A DNA stretch of 64,000 nucleotides. It comes from Bradyrhizobium stylosanthis. Its GTDB lineage: Bacteria > Pseudomonadota > Alphaproteobacteria > Rhizobiales > Xanthobacteraceae. The DNA is taken from the NCBI RefSeq assembly GCF_001641335.1, contig NZ_LVEM01000004.1, forward strand, positions 996,100 to 1,060,099, read 5' to 3'. Below, piece by piece: positions 18,426-26,625 of the stretch. The notes under the pieces are model-generated. The model did no database searches. It was not told where the DNA came from and saw only the letters and a program-made list of their open reading frames with translations. The translations under genes were made by a program, and so were the position numbers. How positions within the stretch are numbered: the first letter of the stretch is position 1; every line of letters begins with the position of its first letter.

Positions 18426-19067
18426 ATGGACGACCACACTGACCATAGCCGAAAGCCTCGCGCCGATGCCGTGCGCAATCGCGAGCGCGTGCTGGAGGCG
18501 GCCAAGGCCGTGTTCAGCGCCGGCGGGCCCGAGGCGAGCCTGGAGGCCGTGGCGAAACGCGCCGGCGTCGGCATCGGCACGCTCTACCGGCACTTCCCGA
18601 CGCGCGAGGATCTGTTCGAGGCGGTGTACCGGCGCGAGGTCGAGCAGCTCAGCGAGCTCGCCGAGCAATTGAAGAACGCGAAGGATCCGGTCGACGCGCT
18701 CAGGCGCTGGCTGAATTCCACGGTCGAGTTCGTGGCCACCAAGAAAGGCATGTCGGCCGCGCTGGCGCTGACGTTCCAGAGCACGTCGGAGCTCGCCGCC
18801 TTCTCTATGGACCGGCTGACCAAGGCGATCGGCTCGCTGCTCGAGCGTGCGGTTGCAGCCGGCGAGATGCGCGGCGATATCAGCCCGGAGGACCTGCTCA
18901 GGGCCTTGATCGGCATGTGCTACATGCACGATCAGCCCGGCTGGCAGTCGTCCGTGCTGCGGATGCTCGACGTGTTCGTCGACGGTTTGCGGGTGCAGCC
19001 GGCGGGCAAGCCCAAAGCTCGCCCCGCGGCGAAGCCCGCCAAGCCTGCGGTGAAACGGAAGCGATAG
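18426..19067 (+). CDS. TetR-family transcriptional regulator
   Basis: 213 aa from an ATG at 18426; a GTG 18 nt upstream is an alternative and neither has a strong ribosome-binding site. The HTH is clear (NRERVLEAAKAVF...GIGTLYRHFPTREDLFEAVYRREV). The ligand domain is helical and the C-terminal tail is a Lys/Pro/Ala repeat (KARPAAKPAKPAVKRKR). It is divergent from the paoABC-like operon across 253 nt and is the obvious candidate regulator of that operon. Confidence 0.87.
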   Translation: MDDHTDHSRKPRADAVRNRERVLEAAKAVFSAGGPEASLEAVAKRAGVGIGTLYRHFPTREDLFEAVYRREVEQLSELAEQLKNAKDPVDALRRWLNSTVEFVATKKGMSAALALTFQSTSELAAFSMDRLTKAIGSLLERAVAAGEMRGDISPEDLLRALIGMCYMHDQPGWQSSVLRMLDVFVDGLRVQPAGKPKARPAAKPAKPAVKRKR

Positions 19068-19133
19068 CCCGCCCGTATGTCCGATGGGGCGTGCTAGGAT
19101 CGGCCCCGCCGGGATCTCAACGCGGAGCCTGCC

Positions 19134-19541
19134 ATGCGCATTGCCGCCCTGCTCGTCGCCCTCAGTGTCGCTCTCATCGGCCTTTCAGCACGCGCCGACG
19201 ACATCGCGACTGCGCAAGGCGTCATCCGCGCCCAGGAGCAGGCCTTCGTGCGCGACGATGCGAGCGCCGCCTATTCCTACGCCGCCCCCGCGATCAAGGA
19301 GATCTTTCCCGCGCCTGAGATCTTCATGTCGATGGTGCAGAACGGCTACGCACCGGTCTATCGCCACAAGAGCTTTGAATTCGGCGAGAGCAAGGTCGAA
19401 GGCAGCCGGATCGCCCAGCGCGTCCACATCGTCGATGCCAATGGCGAAGCCTGGGAGGCGCTCTACACGCTCGAGCAGCAGGCCGACGGCAGCTACAAGA
19501 TCACCGGCTGCACGCTGCTGAAGGCCGGACAGGCGGTCTAA
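19134..19541 (+). CDS. DUF4864 exported protein
   Basis: 135 aa with a signal peptide (MRIAALLVALSVALIGLSAR, then AD). The mature part (QGVIRAQEQAFVRDDASAAYSYAAPAIKEIF) is typical of DUF4864, a NTF2-like-fold family common in alphaproteobacteria. The function is unknown, probably periplasmic. The stop overlaps the convergent MFS gene by 4 nt. Confidence 0.8.
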   Translation: MRIAALLVALSVALIGLSARADDIATAQGVIRAQEQAFVRDDASAAYSYAAPAIKEIFPAPEIFMSMVQNGYAPVYRHKSFEFGESKVEGSRIAQRVHIVDANGEAWEALYTLEQQADGSYKITGCTLLKAGQAV

Positions 19542-20803
19542 GTCGCAAAACCCGGCCCGGCTCTGACCGAGCCCATCCGCGAGCGGATCAGCAGCAGAAC
19601 GACGATGCTGATATTGAGCGCATTCCACGCCACGCCGTTGGCGAAGGCCGCGCCGTAGGAGCCGGTGGCGTCGAAGATGACGCCCGAGACCCAGCCGCCG
19701 AACGACATGCCGAACACAGAGGCGAAGATCACGATGCCGACGCGGGTTGCGGCCTCGCGAGCCGGCATCGCCTCGCGCACGATGATTGCGTAGCTCGGCA
19801 CGATGCCACCCTGGAACAGGCCGAACATCGCCGAGATGATGTAGAGCGAGGCGAGGCTGTCGAAGAACAGGTAGAACACCAGTGCAAACCCTTGCGCCAG
19901 CGATCCGACCAGCAGCGTGGGGATGCCGCCGATCTTGTCGGCGAGATAACCCGAACCGATCCGGCTGACGATACCGCAGGCCATCATCAGCGACAGCATC
20001 TCGGCGCCGCGCGCCACGCCATAGCCGAGGTCGCCGCAATAGGCGACGATATGCACCTGCGGCATCGCCATGGCGACGCAGCAGGAGATGCTGGCGATCG
20101 AGAGCAGCACGGTCAGCGTGTTGGTCGAGAGCTTGAGATCGACCCGCGGCGGCGGCGCCTTGGCATGGTCGTGCACCGTGTCATTGCCGATCTGCGCGCG
20201 CAGGACCAGAACCAGAACCGTCATCAGCACCACGCAGACGATGCCGATGCCGATATGGGTGTGGCGCCAGCCGATCGACTGCATGCCGAAGTTCACGATC
20301 GGCGGCCACATCGTGCCGGCGACATAATTGCCGCTGGCGACAATGGTCACGGCAAGCCCGCGATAGCGCTCGAACCAGTGCGAGGCCTCCGCCATCAGCG
20401 GCGCGAAGGTCGCGGATGTGCCGAGCCCGATCAGGAAATAGGCCGCAATGAACTGCCAGAGCTGCGTCGACAGCCCGGCCAGCGTGTTGGCGATGCCGAG
20501 GAAGACGATGCTGATCGCCATGGCCCGCACGATGCCGAACCGGTCCGTGATCTTGCCGGCGATGACGCCGCCGAGCCCGAAGCCGAACATCATGAGGGTA
20601 AAGGCCAGCGACACCGCGCCGCGCGTGGCGGCGAACTCGGTCTGCACCGCGGGAATCATCACGACGATCGCCCACATGCCGACGCCGCCGATCGAGCCGA
20701 TCACCAGCGCAATGACAAGCCGCATCCAGGCCTGACGGGAATCAGGGCTGAATGAATCTGGTGTTTGTCCGGGATGAATTGGCGCGTGCACGGAGCGGAA
20801 CAT
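19538..20803 (-). CDS. MFS transporter
   Basis: 421 aa with about 12 hydrophobic segments and the loop 2-3 signature GGVIAGKITDRFGIVRAM. A second related loop, GIVSRIGSGYLADKIGGIP, appears in the C-terminal half. A short cytoplasmic linker (NDTVHDHAKAPPPRVDLKL) separates the halves. The sequence is closest in feel to monocarboxylate/oxalate-formate type MFS proteins; the substrate is unknown. It is divergent from the copper operon. Confidence 0.85.
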   Translation of the reverse strand: MFRSVHAPIHPGQTPDSFSPDSRQAWMRLVIALVIGSIGGVGMWAIVVMIPAVQTEFAATRGAVSLAFTLMMFGFGLGGVIAGKITDRFGIVRAMAISIVFLGIANTLAGLSTQLWQFIAAYFLIGLGTSATFAPLMAEASHWFERYRGLAVTIVASGNYVAGTMWPPIVNFGMQSIGWRHTHIGIGIVCVVLMTVLVLVLRAQIGNDTVHDHAKAPPPRVDLKLSTNTLTVLLSIASISCCVAMAMPQVHIVAYCGDLGYGVARGAEMLSLMMACGIVSRIGSGYLADKIGGIPTLLVGSLAQGFALVFYLFFDSLASLYIISAMFGLFQGGIVPSYAIIVREAMPAREAATRVGIVIFASVFGMSFGGWVSGVIFDATGSYGAAFANGVAWNALNISIVVLLLIRSRMGSVRAGPGFAT

Positions 20804-20954
20804 GACCCGCGGATCACCACACGGTCAACCAACGTGGCGATATATTGGGCATGCGCGGTGCACTGCGGTAAGAAGGAGCTTGGCGGATGCGCGTTTTGCC
20901 ACTAGTTTGCAATCAGCGTGTGCAACATTGCCGCGCGAGGAGCATATCGGCGAA

Positions 20955-21398
20955 ATGTTGTTGCGGTTGACGCGATCGGTGCGGATCAGGGTGGGGCGGA
21001 TCATCGCTCTCGCCTATCTGTTCTGCGTGCTCGCACCCGCCATGGCACTGGCCTGGGGCACTGGCCCGGCGCCGTGCCTTGACGACGCGCTTCTCGCCGA
21101 TCTCGTGCCGGCGCATCACCAGATGCAGGCCGGCCACACGCATGACGGCGCCTGGCACGACCACGCCGGCGCGCACGCGCATCACCAGACCGCGGCACAG
21201 GACACATCGGCGTCGCATCATCATGACGGCAAGGGAACAGTTGGTCCTTGCTGCGCGATGATGTGCGTCAGTGCCCTGCCGGCCGATCTGCCCAGCGTCG
21301 CCACACCGGTCCAGCCGATGTCGACCTGCGCGCCCGAGATCGTGGCCAGCCTGCACAGCGCGGCACCGTCCCGGCACTATCGCCCCCCCATCGCCTGA
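20955..21398 (+). CDS. His-rich exported protein of the copper operon
   Basis: 147 aa with an N-terminal hydrophobic segment (GRIIALAYLFCVLAPAMALA), then a His-rich stretch (HHQMQAGHTHDGAWHDHAGA) and a CCAMMC motif. The His and Cys/Met clusters suggest copper binding. It is first in a same-strand run leading to the TolC-like protein, multicopper oxidase, cupredoxin and CusF-like genes. GAGGAG lies about 13 nt upstream of the chosen ATG, so an alternative start is possible. Confidence 0.65.
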   Translation: MLLRLTRSVRIRVGRIIALAYLFCVLAPAMALAWGTGPAPCLDDALLADLVPAHHQMQAGHTHDGAWHDHAGAHAHHQTAAQDTSASHHHDGKGTVGPCCAMMCVSALPADLPSVATPVQPMSTCAPEIVASLHSAAPSRHYRPPIA

Positions 21399-21475
21399 TC
21401 TGATTCGACGACGTCAGGTCCGGCGCGCGTCCGCGCGCGTGCACCTGTGGTCTCACGACAGATCAAGGATGACTC

Positions 21476-21760
21476 ATGCTTGCGCTTTCCGGGGCGAAGT
21501 TCGCCGCCGCATCTGCGGCGCGTGGACGACATACTCTATTTAATTGGCCGCTGCTGGCCGTGATTGCGCTCGCGCTGTCCGGCTGCATGCCGGCGACCAC
21601 GCAGGTCGCGGGCGCTGATCCTGCCGATCCCGCGGCGAAGACGGCGCGCGTCGGCTATCGCTCGACCATTGCGCCCTACTCCAGCCTCAGGCCCGCGACG
21701 CCGGCGCCATGGCGCGACCGCAACGACGCGGTCACGCCGCAGCCGAAGCAAGACCGGTAG
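21476..21760 (+). CDS. Small lipoprotein of the copper operon
   Basis: 94 aa. A hydrophobic segment ends in LALSGC, a good lipobox, after an unusually long 37-residue leader. The mature part is Pro/Ala/Thr-rich and short. AAGGATG precedes the ATG as ribosome-binding site. It sits 9 nt before the TolC-like gene, so it is probably an accessory of that outer-membrane component. Confidence 0.65.
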   Translation: MLALSGAKFAAASAARGRHTLFNWPLLAVIALALSGCMPATTQVAGADPADPAAKTARVGYRSTIAPYSSLRPATPAPWRDRNDAVTPQPKQDR

Positions 21761-21769
21761 GAGTGCGCC

Positions 21770-23194
21770 ATGACACATTATCTTGCGCGCGGCCTGCTCG
21801 TGTTCGCAGCATTCGGGCTCTCCGGCTGCATGGCGTTCTCGCCGGACGCTGGCATGACGACGGTTTCGGACCTCGCCAGCCGGACCATCAACAAGGACGT
21901 CGCCTTCGTCCGATCGGCCGAGGGAGCCGCTGTAGTCGAGGCGCGCGTTCGCCAGTTGCTGGCGCGAACACTCGGCGCAGACGCGGCGGTGCAGATCGCG
22001 CTGCTCAACAACAAGGGGCTGCAGGCCACCTATAACGAGCTTGCGCTGGCCGAGACCGAATTGGTGGAGCAGAGCCTGCCGCCCAATCCGGTGTTCTCGA
22101 TCTCGCGGATCACGGGCAATGGCGCGAGCGAGATCGAGCGCCAGGTGGTCGGCGACATCCTCGCGCTCGCCACCCTGCCGTTCCGCTCCGAGATCGCCCG
22201 CGACCGCTTCCGTCAGGCGCAATTGCGCGCCGCGCTGGCGACCTTGCGGCTCGCGGCCGACGTGCGCCGCGCCTATGTCCGCACCGTCGCCGGCAACGAG
22301 ATGGTGGCGCTGCTGACCGACGCGAAGGCGACGGCGGAATCGACCGCACAGCTTGCCGTCAAGCTCGGCGAGACCGGCTCGCTCAACAAGCTCGACCAGG
22401 CCCGCGAGCAGGTGTTCTATGCCGAGACGACAGCCGATCTCGCCACCGCGCGGCAGAGCGCGACAAGCGCGCGCGAAAAACTCGCACGGCTGATGGGGCT
22501 GTGGGACGACGGCCTCGACTTCCGTCTGCCCAACCAGTTGCCGCCGCTGCCGCGCCGGCCGCAGAGCCTGCCTGGAATCGAAGCCGACGCGGTGGCGCAT
22601 CGCGTCGACCTGCAGATCGCACGGCTGGAACTGACCGCGCTGGCGAAGTCGCTGAACCTCACCGAGGCAACGCGCTTCGTGACGCTGCTCGATCTCGCCG
22701 GCATCTCCCGCCGCACCCAGGACCCCGAGGGCCCGCCGTTCCGCGAGCGCGGCTTCGACGTGCAGTTCCAGATTCCGATCTTCGACGGCGGCGAGGTGCG
22801 GGTACGGCAGGCGGCGGAGACCTACAACCTCGCCTTCAACCGCCTGACCGAGCGCGCCGTGAATGTCCGCTCGGAAGCGCGCGATGCTTATCGTGTCTAT
22901 CGCTCCAGCTACGACATCGCGAGCCACTACCAGCGCGAGATCATCCCGTTGCGCAAGATCATCACCGAGGAGATGCAGCTCCGCTTCTCCAGCATGCAGG
23001 TCGATATCTTCGCGCTACTCACGGAGGCGCGGCAGCGCCTGGCGTCGTTGCGCGGCGCCATCGACGCCAAGCAAAAATTCTTCCTCGCCCAGTCCGACCT
23101 GCAGACCGCCGTCAATGGCGGCGGCGCGCCTGCGTCCGGCGGCGAAAATTCAACCACCATCGCCGCGGCAGCGCCTGCCGACGGCGACCACTGA
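21770..23194 (+). CDS. TolC/OEP-family outer-membrane efflux lipoprotein
   Basis: 474 aa with a lipobox (FGLSGC) and the two-repeat helical OEP pattern: AAVQIALLNNKGLQATYNEL and, later, FQIPIFDGGEVRVRQAAETY. This is the outer-membrane channel family used by CusC-type and RND systems. No inner-membrane RND or membrane-fusion genes are in the window, so partners must lie elsewhere or the protein acts alone with the neighbouring periplasmic copper proteins. Confidence 0.85.
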   Translation: MTHYLARGLLVFAAFGLSGCMAFSPDAGMTTVSDLASRTINKDVAFVRSAEGAAVVEARVRQLLARTLGADAAVQIALLNNKGLQATYNELALAETELVEQSLPPNPVFSISRITGNGASEIERQVVGDILALATLPFRSEIARDRFRQAQLRAALATLRLAADVRRAYVRTVAGNEMVALLTDAKATAESTAQLAVKLGETGSLNKLDQAREQVFYAETTADLATARQSATSAREKLARLMGLWDDGLDFRLPNQLPPLPRRPQSLPGIEADAVAHRVDLQIARLELTALAKSLNLTEATRFVTLLDLAGISRRTQDPEGPPFRERGFDVQFQIPIFDGGEVRVRQAAETYNLAFNRLTERAVNVRSEARDAYRVYRSSYDIASHYQREIIPLRKIITEEMQLRFSSMQVDIFALLTEARQRLASLRGAIDAKQKFFLAQSDLQTAVNGGGAPASGGENSTTIAAAAPADGDH

Positions 23195-23207
23195 GATGGA
23201 GGCCAGC

Positions 23208-24545
23208 ATGTTTTCCCGCCGAGGATTTTTGGGCACCGCAGCCCTTGCCGGCGCGTCGGCCGTCAGCGGCCGCGTCCAGGCCGCGTCGATTCCGGAAGCG
23301 CCCACCATGGACAAGGTGGTGATGCAGCCGCCGCTGCATCCCATTGGCGGGCCGGACTACCGCCCCGTGGTCACATTGAACGGCTGGTCGCTGCCGTTCC
23401 GCATGAACGGCGACTGGAAGGAATTCCATCTCGTCGCCGAGCCCGTGGTGCGCGAATTCGCCGAGGGCATGAAGGTGAATCTGTGGGGCTACAACGGTCA
23501 GTCGCCCGGCCCGACCATCGAGGCGGTCGAGGGCGACAAGGTCCGCATCTTCGTCACCAACAAGCTGCCCGAATACACCACCGTGCACTGGCACGGCATG
23601 ATCATCCCGAGCGGCATGGACGGCGTCGGCGGATTGACCCAGCCGCACATCAATCCCGGCAAGACCTTCGTCTACGAGTTCGAGATGAAGAAGAGCGGGA
23701 CCTTCATGTACCACCCGCATTCCGACGAGATGGTGCAGATGGCGATGGGCATGATGGGCATGGTCGTCGTGCATCCGCGCGATCAGAGTTTCCGGCCCGT
23801 GGATCGCGACTTCGTCTTCGTGATGAGCACCTATCGCGTCGATCCCGGCACCTATCTGCCGCAGGTCAACGAGATGACCGACTTCAACATGTGGACCTGG
23901 AATGCGCGGGTGTTTCCGGGCATCGATCCGCTGCCGGTGCGGCTCGGCGACAAGGTGCGCGTGCGCATCGGCAATCTCAGCATGACCAACCATCCGATCC
24001 ATCTGCACGGCCACAGCTTCGCGGTGACCTGCACCGACGGCGGCTGGGTGCCGGAGAGCGCGCAATATCCGGAGACGACGACCGACGTTCCGGTCGGCGC
24101 CGTCAGGGTGTTCGACGTGCTCGCCGACAATCCCGGCGACTGGGCGTTCCACTGCCACAAGTCGCACCACACCATGAATGCGATGGGGCACGAGGTGCGC
24201 AATCTCATCGGCGTATCGCGCAAGGATCTCGCCAAGGCCGTCGGCAAGCTCGCGCCTGACGGCATGGCGATGGGCTCGACCGGCATGGCGATGGGCAACA
24301 TGGAGATGCCCGCGCCCGACAACACGCTGCCGATGATGACCGGCACCGGCCAGTTCGGCCCGATCGAGATGGGCGGCATGTTGACGGTGATGAAGATCCG
24401 CGAGGACCTCGCGCGCGACGATTACCGCGATCCCGGCCCCTACAAATTCCCGCAAGGCACCGTCGCCTACGAGGTCGCATCGCCGGCCGCGGAGCCGGCG
24501 CGGCAGAAGCCGGGCGGCCCGCCGATGAAGAACATGAAGATGTGA
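23208..24545 (+). CDS. Tat-exported multicopper oxidase (CopA-like)
   Basis: 445 aa; the ATG at 23208 has GGAGG 5 nt upstream, better than the in-frame ATG at 23196. The N-terminus (SRRGFLGTAALAGASAV) is a Tat signal. Copper ligand motifs are all present: HWHG, YHPH, HPIHLHGH and the Cys-containing FHCHKSHH. A Met/Gly-rich segment near the C-terminus (MAMGSTGMAMGNMEM) may bind or acquire copper. It probably oxidises Cu(I) in the periplasm for copper tolerance, alongside the cupredoxin and CusF-like protein encoded next. Confidence 0.92.
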   Translation: MFSRRGFLGTAALAGASAVSGRVQAASIPEAPTMDKVVMQPPLHPIGGPDYRPVVTLNGWSLPFRMNGDWKEFHLVAEPVVREFAEGMKVNLWGYNGQSPGPTIEAVEGDKVRIFVTNKLPEYTTVHWHGMIIPSGMDGVGGLTQPHINPGKTFVYEFEMKKSGTFMYHPHSDEMVQMAMGMMGMVVVHPRDQSFRPVDRDFVFVMSTYRVDPGTYLPQVNEMTDFNMWTWNARVFPGIDPLPVRLGDKVRVRIGNLSMTNHPIHLHGHSFAVTCTDGGWVPESAQYPETTTDVPVGAVRVFDVLADNPGDWAFHCHKSHHTMNAMGHEVRNLIGVSRKDLAKAVGKLAPDGMAMGSTGMAMGNMEMPAPDNTLPMMTGTGQFGPIEMGGMLTVMKIREDLARDDYRDPGPYKFPQGTVAYEVASPAAEPARQKPGGPPMKNMKM

Positions 24546-24577
24546 GCGTTTCGATGAACCACCAACTGGAGAAGAAG

Positions 24578-25030
24578 ATGAAGACGATCAAACTCGGAAT
24601 AGCGCTGGCTGCGCTTTCGCTGGCACCGGCGCTGGCGCACGAGCAGCACGGGCACGCGGCCTTTTCGGCCGGCGAGCCCGGCGATCCCAAGAAGCCCGCC
24701 CGCACCGTCGAGATCCTGATGAACGAGATGGACTACGCGCCCGCCAAGATCGAGGTGAAGCGCGGCGAGCAGATCCGCTTCGTGCTGCGCAATGTCGGCA
24801 AGGAGGACCACGAATTCCTGCTCGCGACGACCAAGGAGAACCTCGCCCATGCCGAGGTGATGAAGAAGCATCCGCACATGGAGCACGACGATCCGAACGG
24901 GGTGCGGCTTGCTCCGAGCAAGACCGCGGAGATCCTCTGGAAGTTTACCAAGGCCGGCACGTTCGAATTTTCCTGCCTGATCCCCGGCCACCGCGACTAC
25001 GGCATGGTCGGCAACGTCACCGTGAATTGA
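24578..25030 (+). CDS. Periplasmic cupredoxin
   Basis: 150 aa from an ATG at 24578 with GGAG 6 nt upstream; signal peptide MKTIKLGIALAALSLAPALA. Type-1 copper ligands are visible as the His in KEDHEFLL and the C/H/M set in FSCLIPGHRDYGM. The mature N-terminus is His-rich (HEQHGHAA). It is a plastocyanin-like electron or copper carrier, probably paired with the multicopper oxidase upstream (32-nt gap). Confidence 0.88.
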   Translation: MKTIKLGIALAALSLAPALAHEQHGHAAFSAGEPGDPKKPARTVEILMNEMDYAPAKIEVKRGEQIRFVLRNVGKEDHEFLLATTKENLAHAEVMKKHPHMEHDDPNGVRLAPSKTAEILWKFTKAGTFEFSCLIPGHRDYGMVGNVTVN

Positions 25031-25046
25031 AGCAATGGAGCGAACC

Positions 25047-25346
25047 ATGAACCCCATCATCCGCATCGCCACGGCGCTCGCGCTGACGCTCGGCCTGTCT
25101 TGCGGCGCGCTCGCCGCCGGAGCCTCGATCAGCGGCGAGGTGAAGAAGATCGACGAAGGCGCCGGCAAGATCACGCTCAAGCACGGCCCCGCCAAGAGCC
25201 TCGGCATGGAGGAGCCCATGACCATGGTCTACCGCGTCAAGGACGCCGCGATGCTCAAGCAGGTGAAGGTCGGCGACAAGGTGACCTTCGAGGCCGAGGA
25301 GGCAGCGTCGGGATATACGGTGACGAAGATGGAGAAAGCGAAGTAG
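25047..25346 (+). CDS. CusF-like periplasmic copper-binding protein
   Basis: 99 aa with a signal peptide and the CusF core GKITLKHGPAKSLGMEEPMT, then MVYRVKD, containing the His and two Met copper ligands. GGAG lies 6 nt upstream of the ATG at 25047. The Trp that caps Cu(I) in E. coli CusF is replaced here (GMEEP segment). Last gene of the copper run, 16 nt after the cupredoxin; likely a periplasmic Cu(I) chaperone. Confidence 0.87.
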   Translation: MNPIIRIATALALTLGLSCGALAAGASISGEVKKIDEGAGKITLKHGPAKSLGMEEPMTMVYRVKDAAMLKQVKVGDKVTFEAEEAASGYTVTKMEKAK

Positions 25347-25400
25347 CACAGCCCCCTCCCCGGCCATCGTTGCAGGCGACGCGCCCTGACGCCCGGGAAG

Positions 25401-25424
25401 CCCCAATGCACCACGGTGCATTGG
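25401..25424. repeat. Perfect palindrome downstream of the copper operon
   Basis: 11-bp perfect arms CCCAATGCACC / GGTGCATTGGG around AC, 54 nt after the CusF-like stop. There is no T run, so it may be a transcript-end hairpin or a repeat element rather than a canonical terminator. Confidence 0.5.
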
Positions 25425-25574
25425 GAGCTCCGATGGCGGACCCGCCTGACCTTGCGCCGCATCAAGCCTGCAGCCACGCGGCTCGATGCTGCGGCGTCTT
25501 GCCTACAACCTTAAACCTTTTCCACAACCTTAAATAATGCCAACATGACGCCCTTTGGAGTCATGGAGTTCATT

Positions 25575-26327
25575 ATGGAACAAGATCATATCGACAAGGC
25601 CATCATCGAGAACTACGGAAAACTGCGGACACGAATGGGCGCGCTGACGGCGGCCTTCCCGGTCGTCGTGATCCTGATCGGCCTGCTCTGGGGCATTCGC
25701 CTGCAGCCCTCGCTGAGTGATTACTATTTCGCCCAGACCCCCGCTCAAGGCGTGGCGGACCTCTATCCCGCCCGGCTCTGGTTCTGCGGCCTGCTCTTCG
25801 CCGTCGGCGTGTTCCTGTACCGCTACAAGGGCTTCTCGAAGAATGAAGACCGCTGGCTCAGCCTGACCGGCATATTCACCTTGGGCGTTGCGATCTTTCC
25901 GATGGGCATCCCCGACAAGACCAGCCCCTTCACCCTTGCCTCGTTCGGCTATCCGAACATCACGCTGCACGGCATCAGCGCGGTGCTGGCGTTCGTGTGT
26001 ATCGGCGTCATCATATTCTGGTACTCGGACCAGACGCTGTCGCAGATCAAGAATGACGAAACGGCCCGCAAGCGGTTCAGGACGTTCTACTTCCTGATCG
26101 GCGCCTACATGATGCTGGCGATGGGGGGCTCGGTGATCATGCACTTCCTCCATACGGATCGGGCGAACGATTCCTACATCCTGTTCGTGGAATGGTCTGG
26201 CCTCTGGGCGTTTGCGGCCTATTGGTTCGTCAAGAACTGGGAGCTTCGCTTCGTCGCGGAATCGATCAGGAAGGAGTCGAGCAGCCTGTCGCCGATGGGC
26301 AATGCCGACGTCGTGCAGTCGCTCTAG
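25575..26327 (+). CDS. Integral membrane protein of unknown function
   Basis: 250 aa from the ATG at 25575, favoured over ATGs at 25545 and 25563 because GGAG lies 6 nt upstream. Six or seven hydrophobic segments are visible (for example FPVVVILIGLLWGI, LWFCGLLFAVGVFL, GISAVLAFVCIGVIIF, FYFLIGAYMMLAMGG). No recognised family. It lies alone between the copper operon and flhA. Confidence 0.7.
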   Translation: MEQDHIDKAIIENYGKLRTRMGALTAAFPVVVILIGLLWGIRLQPSLSDYYFAQTPAQGVADLYPARLWFCGLLFAVGVFLYRYKGFSKNEDRWLSLTGIFTLGVAIFPMGIPDKTSPFTLASFGYPNITLHGISAVLAFVCIGVIIFWYSDQTLSQIKNDETARKRFRTFYFLIGAYMMLAMGGSVIMHFLHTDRANDSYILFVEWSGLWAFAAYWFVKNWELRFVAESIRKESSSLSPMGNADVVQSL

Positions 26328-26442
26328 CGGCGATTACGAGCCGATCCGCCCCTTCCACCGGCCGCAGCCCCGGCGGCCATCGTCCGGATCCGGCATCCGG
26401 GGGCCCGGCGCCCCCGGATCTGACCTCCAGCCACCCCCTCCG

Positions 26443-26458
26443 TTAACCCTTTGCTAAC
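26443..26458 (+). promoter_or_regulatory. Candidate CtrA box upstream of flhA
   Basis: TTAA-CCCTTTG-CTAAC, one mismatch from the TTAA-N7-TTAAC consensus for CtrA, 168 nt before the flhA start. ctrA is encoded 10 kb away. The assignment is inference. Confidence 0.4.
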
Positions 26459-26462
26459 CATA

Positions 26463-26485
26463 CACCCGGCAAGAATTGCCGGGTG
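26463..26485. other. Perfect hairpin in the flhA leader region
   Basis: 9-bp perfect arms CACCCGGCA / TGCCGGGTG with a 5-nt loop, 141 nt before the flhA start. No T run follows on either strand, so it is more likely an mRNA leader structure than a terminator. Confidence 0.45.
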
Positions 26486-26625
26486 AAGTCGAGTGTCGTC
26501 AGCCGCGTAGAACGGGAGCCCCCGTGGACGCCAGTGCGGTGCCTCACTTTCGGAACGGCGGCCCATCGGCCGCCGCGCAGACGTTTGGGGCGCGCGGCCG
26601 GCAGTCGCGCGGGGAGGCAGCTACC

